DNA of 64,000 bases from an uncultured Ruminococcus sp. (GCA_902800065.1 CADCDE010000006.1:1-64000), one strand, 5' to 3'; positions 7,918 to 17,531 are shown, counted from the stretch's first letter. Program-made: numbers and translations. The notes: a model not told the origin generated them from the letters alone.

Positions 7918-9615
7918 TCAGTTTATATCAGTGTAATAAATATCTGACGAGAAATCCATTTTAGCTGTATTTGAGCCTGCTGTGAGAGTATAAATATTTC
8001 CTTGAGTCATCTTTGGTGAGGAATACACTGCACAGGTGAAATTTTTTGTTGCAGTGAAGGTAAACTCCGAGCCGTCATCAACGGATATAACCGTGTCTTT
8101 TGAGCCTGATATATTGACAAGTGCCGAGCATTGTGAACCGCTGTCGAAATTGACCGCCATATCGGGAGTACCAAGTGCAAGAACTGTACCGCCTGTTATG
8201 CTTGCAGTGAAGCCGTCACCGTCACCCTTGTCTATTGCACCGTTATTGTCGGTTGTCGGACCTTCTATTATAGTAGTACCGCCTGACACATAAACAGAGC
8301 CGTTACTATCAAGACCGTCACCGGAGGCATTTATATAGATATTTCCGCCTGATATATTTATATTTCCTGTTGAATCTTCAGCCCACAAAGCATCATCTTT
8401 TGCAGTCGTATCAGAGCCGCCTGATGTATTTATGCCATCATCACTTGATGTTACCGAAATATTACCGCCGTTTATTACGACTGAACCGCCCTCAATACCT
8501 TCGTATGATTTTGATACGGTAACATCACCGCTGTTTATTGTTACTATTCCTGTTGCTGTGATACCGTCATCACTTGTTGAAAGGTTCAGTGTACCTGAGT
8601 TTATTGTAAAATTGTCTTTTCCATGTATGGCATCATCAGCACTTGAAATTGTCACTGTGGAATTTTCTATATCTATCTCACCGTCACACTTGATACCTTT
8701 TTGTGAAGTGCTGCTCTTGGAATTATCTGAACCGCCGCCCGCTGTAATATTGACAGTACCTCCTGTTATTTTTACACTGCCTTTAAATGTCGTACTGCTG
8801 TCAGCGGATTTTACCGAAATACCGTCATAACCTGAATTTACAGTAAGAGAGCCGTTTTCCATGCAGAAATAGCTTGTATTGTCATCATTTTCAAGCTGTA
8901 TGCCGTCATGGTCTGACTGTATTGTAGTTGTGCCGCCGTCTATTCTTAGAGAATCCCTTGACTGTATGCCGATATTATCGGAATTTATATTGAGTGTCGC
9001 ACCTGTTATTTTCATATCTTCCTTGCAGACTATTCCATGGAGACTTGAATTTACATCAAGACTGCCTGAGCCGTTTATTGTAATATCATCCTTGGAATAT
9101 ATCGCACCATCAATTTTTGAATTGCTGTCGGAATTGTTGTATGTAAGGAAGTTTTTTCCCGTACACTGTATTATCAGCTTGTCACACGCTTCAACGTATA
9201 TGCAGGCGTTTGATGTATTTGTCATGCTTACGTTATCAAGTATAAGATAGATATTGCCCGACTGATTTGTGTCGTTTATTTTTATAGTGACGTTTTCGGA
9301 GCTGCCCGTTACTTTGTAAATACCCTTTGAAGTTATTGTAACTTCACTGCCCGAACTGCCCCTTGTCGTATCTGAAATAGTGCCTTCACTACCTGAAAGA
9401 GTTATCACGGCATTTTCCGTTTCCGAGGTGACATCTTTATAATCGCTGTCGGAAAAGTTTGAACTTTGGGAAGTCGTTGAGGAATTATCGTTATTCGTTT
9501 GTGATGATACAGATGAAGTAGTATCGGTATTTACAGTAGTATTATCCGAACAGGCGGTTAATGATACCGTTGCAAGTATCAGTGCCATGAGTATTATTGT
9601 GATTTTCTTTATCAT
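7918..9615 (-). CDS. Cthe_2159-like (DUF4353) carbohydrate-binding beta-helix lipoprotein
   Basis: A 565-residue lipoprotein: a hydrophobic N-terminus ending in the lipobox LTAC (Cys about 22), a Ser/Thr-rich linker to about residue 60, then many short repeats of the type ITINSGTLNLSTSDDGI that form a right-handed parallel beta-helix. This is the domain of Clostridium thermocellum Cthe_2159, which binds cellulose and pectin-like polysaccharide. It is the last gene of an apparent five-gene operon after the pseudo two-component pair, the VTC protein and DUF4956. This VTC/DUF4956/Cthe_2159 grouping (often with CotH) is known from other Clostridia. Its role here is inferred to be at the cell envelope. 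Confidence 0.85.
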   Translation of the reverse strand: MIKKITIILMALILATVSLTACSDNTTVNTDTTSSVSSQTNNDNSSTTSQSSNFSDSDYKDVTSETENAVITLSGSEGTISDTTRGSSGSEVTITSKGIYKVTGSSENVTIKINDTNQSGNIYLILDNVSMTNTSNACIYVEACDKLIIQCTGKNFLTYNNSDSNSKIDGAIYSKDDITINGSGSLDVNSSLHGIVCKEDMKITGATLNINSDNIGIQSRDSLRIDGGTTTIQSDHDGIQLENDDNTSYFCMENGSLTVNSGYDGISVKSADSSTTFKGSVKITGGTVNITAGGGSDNSKSSTSQKGIKCDGEIDIENSTVTISSADDAIHGKDNFTINSGTLNLSTSDDGITATGIVTINSGDVTVSKSYEGIEGGSVVINGGNISVTSSDDGINTSGGSDTTAKDDALWAEDSTGNINISGGNIYINASGDGLDSNGSVYVSGGTTIIEGPTTDNNGAIDKGDGDGFTASITGGTVLALGTPDMAVNFDSGSQCSALVNISGSKDTVISVDDGSEFTFTATKNFTCAVYSSPKMTQGNIYTLTAGSNTAKMDFSSDIYYTDIN

Positions 9616-9674
9616 AGGGAGTTCATCTCCTTTTTTATTATTGTATAATTACACATTGTTAATTACTAATTGAT

Positions 9675-10346
9675 TTAAAGTTGATTCTGGGGTTCAGTGT
9701 AGGGGAGGACTGCTATTTCAAGATTGCCGTTTTTTGTGCGGAGTTCGTCAATAAATTCTTTTTCTTCGCTTGGATCTTTCATTTGAATTTTGAAAGAAAG
9801 TCTGAACATTGAGCCCATACCTGTTGTTTTAACGCCTGCATTTTCCCAGTTTTTGAGATAGTGCTTGAAAGTATCGTCAAATGCACCTGAATATTCGAGT
9901 GATTCGGGAATGGTTATTCTGAGCAGTCTGTCTTCTGCCATGCTCTTGTGTTCAAATATGGGGAGGAGTGAGAGAATGAGGAAGATAACAGCCATGCCGA
10001 GAATTATTGCTATGCCGTAGCCGATATATCCCATTCCGAATGCGATACCTGCACCCATTGCAATGAGTATAGCGGCAATTTCATCAGAGCTGCCCTGAGC
10101 ACTTCTGAAACGGATAAGACTGAAAGCACCACCGATTGCAACACCTGCACCGATATTTCCCTTGACGAATGCGATAACTGCCGCAACCATGAAAGGAACT
10201 ATCGCTACTACCATGAAGAAGCGTTTTTTTGCACGGATTTTAAATGACATTATCCATGAATAGATAAAGCCTGAAACGATGGCTGAAAGTGCCATGATAA
10301 AGAATTGAGCCGCTGTTGGGGAGGTCGTAAAAATTGAGTCAAACAT
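9675..10346 (-). CDS. DUF4956 membrane protein
   Basis: A 223-residue protein with four to five membrane segments in the first 140 residues (including GNIGAGVAIGGAFSLIRFRS) and a C-terminal soluble alpha/beta domain, as in DUF4956. The start is the ATG of MFDSIFTTSP, with AAAGGA upstream; the longer frame would run into the VTC gene. The family is typically next to VTC-domain polyphosphate polymerase-like genes and has been suggested to be the membrane partner. It lies 19 bases after the VTC stop, in the same operon. Confidence 0.85.
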   Translation of the reverse strand: MFDSIFTTSPTAAQFFIMALSAIVSGFIYSWIMSFKIRAKKRFFMVVAIVPFMVAAVIAFVKGNIGAGVAIGGAFSLIRFRSAQGSSDEIAAILIAMGAGIAFGMGYIGYGIAIILGMAVIFLILSLLPIFEHKSMAEDRLLRITIPESLEYSGAFDDTFKHYLKNWENAGVKTTGMGSMFRLSFKIQMKDPSEEKEFIDELRTKNGNLEIAVLPYTEPQNQL

Positions 10347-10365
10347 AATAATATATCCTTTCTTT

Positions 10366-11079
10366 TCATAAATTTCTTGTTCGGAGAAGCTGCTGTCTGT
10401 AAGCCTCACCGTATTTTGAGAAACTGCCTTTGTATATTTTGCCTTTTGTAAGTATATCCGAAAGCCACAGCGGAACAGCCTGCTGTACCTTTACTTCAAG
10501 TATCGTGTAACCGTCTTTTAAAAGTGAATTTCCTTCCATTGAAACTCTCAGGTCAAGGTCTTCATATCTGTAACGGGGATTGTGGTCAATAGTCAGTCTT
10601 AAATCACCGTCAGGCTGAAAATATGCCACTCTGTCGTAGATTATCATACAAGCGGGTACAAGTGTTTGATAATAGTCACGAAAAGTTGTAATTTCCTTGT
10701 TTATCTGACCGCCTGCACATATATCGCCTTCACCGTCAAAGAATTTTTTAACGAGGGGGATAGTTGACTGCACACGTCTTTTGTAAACTATTCCGTAAGC
10801 CTTGCGTTTGAGTTCAAGGAATACAGGGGAATTGTCTGTTGCAATGCCGTAGGAACGGAGTCGTATTTTTTCCTTGAAGGGAGGTTTTTCGACTGATGTT
10901 CTTATAAGTCTGTAATTTGGTGTATCGTAGTAGAGAGAGGCTATTGAAGTGAGACCAAATTTATCTATTTTCATATAGCCTTTAACACTTTCCTTGAAAT
11001 ACTCTGTCTGTTCGGGGGACATGATATATTTCATTTCATATCTTTTCATTACCACAACGGGATTTGAAACAACTGCCAT
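10366..11079 (-). CDS. VTC-domain protein (polyphosphate polymerase-like)
   Basis: A 237-residue soluble protein made almost entirely of a VTC (CYTH-superfamily tunnel) domain. Visible are the basic KEKIRLRSYG strand, FLELKRKAYGIVYKRR, the acidic and basic strand TIDHNPRYR, and the ILEVKVQQAVPLWL end strand with the metal-binding Glu. In yeast Vtc4 this fold makes polyphosphate from ATP; the bacterial product is not proven. The start has AAAGGAGG. It follows the pseudo-kinase gene by 15 bases, pointing to co-transcription and a possible functional link. Confidence 0.85.
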   Translation of the reverse strand: MAVVSNPVVVMKRYEMKYIMSPEQTEYFKESVKGYMKIDKFGLTSIASLYYDTPNYRLIRTSVEKPPFKEKIRLRSYGIATDNSPVFLELKRKAYGIVYKRRVQSTIPLVKKFFDGEGDICAGGQINKEITTFRDYYQTLVPACMIIYDRVAYFQPDGDLRLTIDHNPRYRYEDLDLRVSMEGNSLLKDGYTILEVKVQQAVPLWLSDILTKGKIYKGSFSKYGEAYRQQLLRTRNL

Positions 11080-11094
11080 TTGTCACACCTCCTT

Positions 11095-12318
11095 TTACAG
11101 TGCTATTTCAAGCGTGAATATATTATCTTTGACGTTTGCTGAAACTCTGCCGTTATGTGCTTTTACGATATCCTTGACATAAGATAAACCGAGCCCGACA
11201 GTATTTTTATCCTTGGCATTTTCGAGAGTAGTGAATCTGTCGAATATCTGGTCAATACTTCCGTCAGCAAGACTTGTATCATTTGTCTGCAAAATTATTA
11301 TCCTGTCACCCTGTTTTTTAAGTGTGAATGATGCTTTTGTAAGGGAGTAATTTACGGCATTTTGAGTCAGCTCCAAAATTACTTTTCTTATCGCCTGTTC
11401 ATCGCATTTCAAATATATATCGGGTTCGATAGCAAATTCAAGTGAAATATTTTTTTCCTCGAATTTTGATTTTTGGATGTCGATTATTATATTGAACATA
11501 TTTGAAAGGTCTGTATTTGAGAGAGAAACGTCTGTTTCTTCAAATATCGAGAGTGCACCGAGATTTTTTACAAGCTCTGTCATTTTTCTGACCTGACGGT
11601 TGATAGCCTGTGTCTGGTCGTTTGAACCGTTTTTGCGTTCGATTATTTCTGTATTTGCGTTTATGACTGTAAGAGGCATTTTGAAATCCTGTTCAACGCT
11701 TGCAATGAATAGTTTTTGTTTTCTGTCAGCTTCCTCGAATTGCTTGAAAAGGGATTTGCCTACTCTGACAAGTACAAGATAGCTTATAAGAAGAACAAGG
11801 ACTTCACCGATAGCTGATATTATAAGGATTCTGTAAGAGGGGAGAAGTTCTCTGCCCTGGTCTATAACTGTTACATATGTTCGTTTATCATCTCTTTCAT
11901 AGACACGGTATCTGTATATCGTATCAGTCCAGCCTGTATCTTCGTTCAAAAGACTTCTTGCCAGTTCAACAGCTTCTTCTTCGGTAACTGCTGTCATTCT
12001 GTGTTCGATTTTTTCGGCATTGCCGTCCTTGTCGAATGCGTATGTGAAGTATCTTAAAGAGGCGTTCATTTCAGGGGAATTTATTCCCATAACTCCAGGT
12101 CCTTTATGCTGACCGCTGTTGACAGGTGTATCTGCGTTTTCCTCCTGAGGTTCTTTAAAGAACTTTACACGGTAATGTGAAATAGTATTTGTTATCCTGT
12201 CGGCATCCTCTGTGACCATCGTGAAGTTTATCACATTTATAACCGAAAGAAGTACTGTAAGCAGGATAAACACAGCTATTTCGGCATATAACACAAACTT
12301 TTTCCTTACTTTATTCAT
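11095..12318 (-). CDS. Degenerate membrane sensor histidine kinase lacking the phospho-acceptor His
   Basis: A 407-residue protein with the layout of an HK: membrane segments at about 10-33 and 161-185 enclosing an extracellular sensor domain, then a HisKA-like helix pair and an HATPase_c domain. The H box that should read SHELKTPL reads EQDFKMPL: Gln210 (codon CAG) replaces the His. The N box keeps Asn320 (ELTQNAVNYS) and the G2 box GLGL (375-378) is intact, but the G1 box DxGxG has become DTSLA (347-351). It cannot autophosphorylate by the normal route. It overlaps the upstream regulator gene by one base and precedes VTC and DUF4956. Confidence 0.88.
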   Translation of the reverse strand: MNKVRKKFVLYAEIAVFILLTVLLSVINVINFTMVTEDADRITNTISHYRVKFFKEPQEENADTPVNSGQHKGPGVMGINSPEMNASLRYFTYAFDKDGNAEKIEHRMTAVTEEEAVELARSLLNEDTGWTDTIYRYRVYERDDKRTYVTVIDQGRELLPSYRILIISAIGEVLVLLISYLVLVRVGKSLFKQFEEADRKQKLFIASVEQDFKMPLTVINANTEIIERKNGSNDQTQAINRQVRKMTELVKNLGALSIFEETDVSLSNTDLSNMFNIIIDIQKSKFEEKNISLEFAIEPDIYLKCDEQAIRKVILELTQNAVNYSLTKASFTLKKQGDRIIILQTNDTSLADGSIDQIFDRFTTLENAKDKNTVGLGLSYVKDIVKAHNGRVSANVKDNIFTLEIAL

Positions 12319-12911
12319 TATTCATCCACCAACCTGTATCCCTCATTTATCAAATATTTGATTCTGAGTTTTTTATTAAGTTTTTTGAATTTGTTGTTAA
12401 GAGAATTTATATAAACTCCCGAATGTTTTATATCAAGCTCACTTTTTGAGGATATTGCTTTTATTGTATTTATTTCCTCATTTGTAACTCGTATTTCATT
12501 GCAAAGGCTGAAATTTTTTTCATCTATCTCGATGTCGGAATATCTGAATACTTCGTCCGAATGACATTTTTTATAAATATCATCAAGCCTTGAAGAAAGT
12601 TCATTTGGCATAAATGGAAGTTTGATATAGGAATTTGCGATAATTTTTTCCGAAAGCATACCTGAATTTACTCTTTTTTCGAGTATGACAATTACGGGGA
12701 TATTATTTTCATTCAGTATTTTGAGAATATCCTTATAGTTTATGCGGGGGATATTTTCATTGAGAATGACCGAATCGAATTTTTTTCCTGTCAGCTTTGA
12801 TATTACCTGAGTACCGTCAAAGACAGTCTGTACGGTATTGTCAGAAAGCTCAAGGAGATTTTTGAAGGACATCAGAAAATCTCTGTCGGGGTCTGCTATG
12901 AGTATATTCAT
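12318..12911 (-). CDS. Atypical OmpR-like response regulator lacking the phospho-acceptor Asp
   Basis: A 197-residue protein with a receiver domain (1-115) and a winged-helix-like C-terminus (about 122-197, ending LRIKYLINEGYRLVD). In the receiver the acidic pocket D7/D9 is kept, but the phosphorylated Asp is Asn51 (VILNENIP, codon AAT), the Thr/Ser switch position is Leu77 and the Lys before Pro is Leu98 with a Lys one place earlier. So it belongs to the atypical, phosphorylation-independent regulators. It is first in an operon with an HK that has also lost its His. It may bind DNA constitutively or respond to protein contact. SD GGCGGTG precedes the ATG. Confidence 0.85.
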   Translation of the reverse strand: MNILIADPDRDFLMSFKNLLELSDNTVQTVFDGTQVISKLTGKKFDSVILNENIPRINYKDILKILNENNIPVIVILEKRVNSGMLSEKIIANSYIKLPFMPNELSSRLDDIYKKCHSDEVFRYSDIEIDEKNFSLCNEIRVTNEEINTIKAISSKSELDIKHSGVYINSLNNKFKKLNKKLRIKYLINEGYRLVDE

Positions 12912-13036
12912 TTTTCATCACCGCCTTGATTTTGATATTCTTATTATACATCATTATTTTATAATAAGTTTAACAAATTTTTAAAATAAAAGTAAATATT
13001 TTCTTGAAAAAATTTAATAAATTTTTAAGAAATTTT

Positions 13037-13084
13037 TTGTAAAAAAATAAAACTTCCCTTTGGCAATGAACAAAAGGGAAGTTT
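13037..13084 (-). terminator. leuS terminator
   Basis: AAACTTCCCTT (13050-13060)/AAGGGAAGTTT (13074-13084) stem followed in the minus direction by TTTATTTTTTT, directly after the leuS stop. Confidence 0.9.
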
Positions 13085-13097
13085 CAGTGAGATTTTA

Positions 13098-15497
13098 TTA
13101 TTTTACGACAAAGCTGAGTATTTTATTAGCTCTGTAAATAGTCTTGATTATCTGCTTGTCTTTGAGCATATCAGCTATTTTTTCAACTTTCATAGCCTCT
13201 GCAACTGCTGTTGCTTCGTCACAGTCTGTCGGGATAGATACGGTTGCTCTCAATTTACCGTTTATTTGTACACCGATGTCTATTGAATCGTCAACGAGCT
13301 TGCTTTCGTCATAAACAGGCCATTCTGAAATTGAGATAAAGCCTTTTCCACCGAGAGTTGACCAAATTTCCTCACAAAGATGGGGTGCAAACGGTGTAAG
13401 GAGTTTAAGGAAAGTCATGTATTGTTCTTTTCCGATAGTTCCCTCAGCTTCTGCATCATTCATGAATATCATCAATGCTGCAACAGCGGTATTGTATTTC
13501 ATGCTTTCGATATCCTCGGAAACCTTTTTGATAGCCTTGTGGAGACTGCTTTCAAGTTTCGGATTAGCATTATCCGATACAGAATCAACAAGCTGAGCAA
13601 CTCTGTCGAGGAAACGCTTACAGCCCTTGAGAGAGCTTTCGCTCCACGGGATAGCAGCACCATATTCACCCATGAAAAGAACATAGGTTCTGAGTGTGTC
13701 GGCACCGTACTGTTCAACTATATTGAGCGGGTCAACAACATTGCCTTTTGATTTGCTCATCTTTGTACCGTCGGGACCGAGTATAAGACCTTGTGCAGAA
13801 CGCTTTTTATATGGCTCAAATGTAGGAACTGCTCCGATATCATAGAGGAAATGATGCCAGAAGCGTGAATATATCATATGTCTTGTAACGTGTTCCATAC
13901 CGCCGTTATACCAGTCAACAGGGAGCCAGTATTTGAGTTTTTCGGGATCGGCAAGGGCTTTGTCATTATGGGGATCTATATATCTGAGGAAATACCATGA
14001 TGAACCTGCCCACTGAGGCATTGTATCTGTTTCACGTTTTGCCGGCTGACCGCATTTCGGACAAGTGCAGTTTACGAATGAATCTATTTTTGCGAGAGGT
14101 GATTCACCGTCTTCACCGGGCTTGAAGTTTTCAACTTCGGGGAGTTTCAAGGGGAGTTCCTCATAAGGTACGGGAACCATTCCGCATGATTTGCAGTGTA
14201 CTATCGGGATAGGCTCACCCCAGTAACGCTGACGGTTGAATGCCCATTCTTTCATCTTGTACTGAACAGCGGCTTCACCGTCACCTGTTTTTTGAAGTTC
14301 CTCTATCATTCTTTTTATAGAGTTTTTTTTGTTTGAATATCCGTTGAGGAAAGATGAATTTATCATCTCACCGTCACCCGTATAAGCCTCTTTTTCAATG
14401 TCACCGCCGAGAATTACCTGACGTATCGGGATATTGAACTGTTTAGCAAAATCATAGTCTCTTTGGTCATGAGCAGGAACAGCCATGATAGCACCTGTAC
14501 CGTAGCCCATCATTACATAGTCTGCTATGAATACGGGGATTTTATCGCCGTTTACAGGATTCACAGCGAAAAGACCTTCAAGTTTTACGCCTGTCTTGCA
14601 TTTATTTACCTGAACACGCTCAAACTCGCTCTTTTTAGCACATTCTTCTTTATAGGCATTTACCTGCTCCATATTTTTGATGGTATCAGCGTACTGATTT
14701 ATCAATGGATGCTCAGGAGCAATTACCATGAAGGTTACACCGAAAAGTGTATCAGGTCTTGTGGTGTATATTTTTATTTTATCGTCTGTACCGTCAATGT
14801 TGAAGTTTACAAATGCACCCTCGGAACGACCTATCCAGTTTCTCTGCTGAGCTTTTATATTTTCGGGATAGTCAACGTCTTCAAGACCTTCGAGGAGCTT
14901 GTCGGCATATTTTGTTATTCTGAGATACCATACCTCCTTTGTTTTCTGAACAACGGGGCTGTGGCATATATCGCAGACACCGCCCTGACTATCCTCGTTT
15001 GAGAGAACGACCTTACATGAAGGGCAGTAATTTACGAGAGTTTTGTCACGGAATACAAGGTTATGCTCGAACATTTTGAGGAATATCCACTGAGTCCACT
15101 TGTAATAGTTAGTGTCAGTTGTGTCTATGACTCTGTCCCAGTCGAATGAAAATCCGACCTTTTTCATTTGCTCTGTGAAATGCTTTATATTGTTGTCGGT
15201 AACGATTCTGGGATGAGTATTAGTTTTGATGGCGTAGTTTTCAGCAGGAAGACCGAAGGCATCGAAGCCTATTGGGAAAAGGACATTGTATCCTTCCATG
15301 CGTCTTTTTCTGGAAACTGCCTCAAGACCTACATAAGCCTTGATATGACCGACGTGCATACCAGCACCGCTCGGATACGGAAATTCAACGAGTCCGTAGA
15401 ATTTAGGCTTGTCGCTTATATCATCGGCTTTAAAAATTTTGGCATCTTCCCATTTTTTCTGCCATTTCGGTTCAAATTCCGAAAAATTGTTTATCAT
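13098..15497 (-). CDS. leuS: Leucyl-tRNA synthetase
   Basis: A 799-residue class I synthetase that charges tRNA-Leu in the cytoplasm. Visible are the HIGH-type motif PYPSGAGMHVGH near residue 40, a zinc site (CPSCK...CDICHSPV), the CP1 editing domain with TTRPDTLFG and the late KMSKS motif (GTKMSKSKGN). The C-terminal anticodon-binding and SIVI/ISI-type end is complete. The start is the ATG of MINNFSEFEP with AAGGGGA upstream; the 15 extra residues of the longer frame run over the promoter. Own promoter and terminator; no T-box motif was seen in the short leader. It is next to leuCD. Confidence 0.97.
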   Translation of the reverse strand: MINNFSEFEPKWQKKWEDAKIFKADDISDKPKFYGLVEFPYPSGAGMHVGHIKAYVGLEAVSRKRRMEGYNVLFPIGFDAFGLPAENYAIKTNTHPRIVTDNNIKHFTEQMKKVGFSFDWDRVIDTTDTNYYKWTQWIFLKMFEHNLVFRDKTLVNYCPSCKVVLSNEDSQGGVCDICHSPVVQKTKEVWYLRITKYADKLLEGLEDVDYPENIKAQQRNWIGRSEGAFVNFNIDGTDDKIKIYTTRPDTLFGVTFMVIAPEHPLINQYADTIKNMEQVNAYKEECAKKSEFERVQVNKCKTGVKLEGLFAVNPVNGDKIPVFIADYVMMGYGTGAIMAVPAHDQRDYDFAKQFNIPIRQVILGGDIEKEAYTGDGEMINSSFLNGYSNKKNSIKRMIEELQKTGDGEAAVQYKMKEWAFNRQRYWGEPIPIVHCKSCGMVPVPYEELPLKLPEVENFKPGEDGESPLAKIDSFVNCTCPKCGQPAKRETDTMPQWAGSSWYFLRYIDPHNDKALADPEKLKYWLPVDWYNGGMEHVTRHMIYSRFWHHFLYDIGAVPTFEPYKKRSAQGLILGPDGTKMSKSKGNVVDPLNIVEQYGADTLRTYVLFMGEYGAAIPWSESSLKGCKRFLDRVAQLVDSVSDNANPKLESSLHKAIKKVSEDIESMKYNTAVAALMIFMNDAEAEGTIGKEQYMTFLKLLTPFAPHLCEEIWSTLGGKGFISISEWPVYDESKLVDDSIDIGVQINGKLRATVSIPTDCDEATAVAEAMKVEKIADMLKDKQIIKTIYRANKILSFVVK

Positions 15498-15533
15498 AAA
15501 AATTCCCCTTTCCTTATAATTACAAGTAAGAAT

Positions 15534-15562
15534 ATTATACATTCAAGATTTTATATTGTCAA
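15534..15562 (-). promoter_or_regulatory. leuS promoter
   Basis: Minus strand TTGACA (15557-15562), 17-bp spacer, TATAAT (15534-15539): perfect consensus, about 37 bases before the ATG. Confidence 0.85.
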
Positions 15563-15574
15563 TGATTTTTCAAA

Positions 15575-15610
15575 ATATTGAAGCCTGAGATCACGCTTGG
15601 TCTCAGGCTT
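15575..15610 (-). terminator. leuCD terminator
   Basis: AAGCCTGAGA/TCTCAGGCTT perfect 10-bp stem (15581-15610), with CAATATTTT following in the minus direction. Confidence 0.75.
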
Positions 15611-15616
15611 TGCAGT

Positions 15617-15674
15617 TATAGTAAATGATAAAGTAAACTGCTCTATGTCATTCCGAGCAAAGCGAGGAATCTTT
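15617..15674. repeat. Dispersed palindromic element, class C, left half only
   Basis: TATAGTAAA, then the conserved CTGCTCTATGTCATTCCGAG stretch. No mirrored right end: the copy stops 14 bases before the end of leuD. Confidence 0.65.
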
Positions 15675-15687
15675 CATGAAGCATATA

Positions 15688-16170
15688 TTACTTTGTAACA
15701 TGATTGATAAGTCCGCCGTCAGCGATTATCTGCTGGATGAAGGGCGGGAAAGGCTCAGCCTGATAGGTCTTTCCTGTTGTGATGTCGGTTATGATGCCTG
15801 TATCGAAATCAACAGCAACTTCATCACCGTTTTTGATTTCCTTGGAGGCAGCATCACATTCAAGTATTGGCAAGCCTATATTGATAGCATTTCTGTAAAA
15901 AATTCTTGCAAATGTCGATGCTATTACACAGCTTATGCCTGATGCTTTGATAGCAATGGGAGCGTGTTCTCTTGAAGAACCACAGCCGAAATTCTTTTCA
16001 GCCACCATGATATCGCCTGTTTTTACTTTTTTAGTGAAGTCAATGTCGATATCCTCCATGCAGTGAGCGGCAAGCTCCTTGTGAGAGCTTGTATTCAAAT
16101 ATCTTGCAGGAATGATAACATCTGTATCTACATTGTCACCGTATTTATGTACTGTACCCTGTGCTTTCAT
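15688..16170 (-). CDS. leuD: 3-isopropylmalate dehydratase small subunit
   Basis: A 160-residue swivel-domain subunit that, with LeuC, isomerises 2-isopropylmalate to 3-isopropylmalate in leucine synthesis. Motifs: [16 protein letters not shown] near the N-terminus and [16 protein letters not shown] in the middle. Length is typical of the short archaeal/clostridial LeuD type (about 160). It is 20 bases after leuC in a two-gene operon that ends at the hairpin at 15581. Confidence 0.96.
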   Translation of the reverse strand: MKAQGTVHKYGDNVDTDVIIPARYLNTSSHKELAAHCMEDIDIDFTKKVKTGDIMVAEKNFGCGSSREHAPIAIKASGISCVIASTFARIFYRNAINIGLPILECDAASKEIKNGDEVAVDFDTGIITDITTGKTYQAEPFPPFIQQIIADGGLINHVTK

Positions 16171-16190
16171 CTGAAAAAACTCCTTTTTTA

Positions 16191-17462
16191 TTATTTGATT
16201 ACTTTTGCGGGATCTGTGATATATCCTGTAACGGCACTTGCGGCAGCTACTGCAGGACTTGCAAGATATACCTCGGATTCAACATGGCCCATTCTGCCGA
16301 CAAAGTTTCTGTTGGTTGTGGAAATTGCCCTTTCACCCTTTGCAAGTATTCCCATATGACCGCCAAGACAAGGACCGCAGGTAGGAGTAGAAACAACTGC
16401 ACCAGCTTCAATAAATATATCAAAAAGTCCCTCGTGCATAGCCTGAAGATATACATTCTGAGTGCTTGGGATTATGATACATCTTACACCCTTGGCAACT
16501 TTATTTCCCTTGAGTACCTGTGCAGCTGCTCTTAAATCGGATATTCTTCCGTTTGTGCAGGAGCCTATTACAGCCTGCTGTATTTTGACCTCAGTTTCAC
16601 CTATTGTATCAATAGTTCTTGCATTTTCGGGAAGATGAGGGAATGCGACTGTCGGGCGGAGCTGTGAAAGGTCTATAGTGTATGTTTCATCATATTCCGC
16701 ATCATCATCTGCAAAATATTCCTTCGGTTCACCCTTGAAACGGTCTTTTATATATTCCCTTGTGATATCGTCAACTGGGAATATGCCGTTCTTTGCACCT
16801 GCCTCGATAGCCATGTTTGCAATGCAGAGTCTGTCATCTATCGAAAGATACTGCAAGCCGTCACCGGAGAATTCCATTGACTTGTACAAAGCACCGTCAA
16901 CGCCTATCATTCCGATTATATGCAGGATAATATCTTTACCGCTGATAAACTCTGCAGGTTTGTTTACAAGATTGAATTTGATAGCTGAGGGTACTTTGAA
17001 CCATGTTTTGCCGCTTATCATACCTGCCGCCATATCAGTTGAGCCTACACCTGTTGAAAAAGCTCCCAATGCACCGTATGTACAGGTATGCGAATCTGCA
17101 CCGATGCAGAGACTTCCTGGACCGACAAGACCTTTTTCGGGGAGAAGAGCGTGTTCAATACCCATCTGACCTACATCAAAGAAATTCTTGATATCATACT
17201 TGTCAGCGAAATTTCTTACCTGAAGACATTGTTCAGCCGCCTTAATATCTTTATTAGGTGTGAAATGATCCATTACCATTGCAATTTTATTGTTGTCGAA
17301 AACATTCTTTGCATTTCCCTCATTGAATACATTGATAGCAACAGGAGAAGTGATATCGTTTCCGAGAACCATATCCAATTCAGCCTCGATGAGCTGACCT
17401 GCCTTGACATAGTCAAGTCCTGCGTGAGCGGCAAGGATCTTCTGTGACATTGTCATTCCCAT
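16191..17462 (-). CDS. leuC: 3-isopropylmalate dehydratase large subunit
   Basis: A 423-residue aconitase-family subunit carrying the [4Fe-4S] cluster; cluster cysteines are seen in IGSCTNGR and CGPCLGG, and [15 protein letters not shown] is present. The length fits the HacA/LeuC2 type. The start is the ATG of [10 protein letters not shown], with GGAGG eight bases upstream; the ATG five codons earlier contains the Shine-Dalgarno itself. First gene of leuCD; transcribed away from the Crp/Fnr-type regulator, with a shared 142-bp intergenic region. Confidence 0.95.
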   Translation of the reverse strand: MGMTMSQKILAAHAGLDYVKAGQLIEAELDMVLGNDITSPVAINVFNEGNAKNVFDNNKIAMVMDHFTPNKDIKAAEQCLQVRNFADKYDIKNFFDVGQMGIEHALLPEKGLVGPGSLCIGADSHTCTYGALGAFSTGVGSTDMAAGMISGKTWFKVPSAIKFNLVNKPAEFISGKDIILHIIGMIGVDGALYKSMEFSGDGLQYLSIDDRLCIANMAIEAGAKNGIFPVDDITREYIKDRFKGEPKEYFADDDAEYDETYTIDLSQLRPTVAFPHLPENARTIDTIGETEVKIQQAVIGSCTNGRISDLRAAAQVLKGNKVAKGVRCIIIPSTQNVYLQAMHEGLFDIFIEAGAVVSTPTCGPCLGGHMGILAKGERAISTTNRNFVGRMGHVESEVYLASPAVAAASAVTGYITDPAKVIK

Positions 17463-17498
17463 AATTATGACCTCCAAAATTTTTTTTTATTTCATATT

Positions 17499-17531
17499 GC
17501 ACAACTTTTTACTTATGTTTTGTGCTATAAT
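17499..17531 (+). promoter_or_regulatory. Extended -10 promoter of the Crp/Fnr gene with inverted repeat
   Basis: TGTGCTATAAT ends at 17531. GCACAA (17499-17504) and TTGTGC (17520-17525) are inverted around 15 bases and the right arm touches the -10 box, so this is a candidate autoregulatory site between the divergent regulator and leuC. Confidence 0.5.

Noticed and set aside
8036-9250. Plus-strand frames opposite the Cthe_2159-like gene
   Set aside because: Low-complexity mirror frames of the repetitive beta-helix gene, without ribosome sites.
15498-15687. T-box leader for leuS or leuCD
   Set aside because: The promoter lies 37 bases before leuS and the hairpin at 15581 belongs to leuCD; no T-box AGGGTGG-type sequence or specifier loop was seen.
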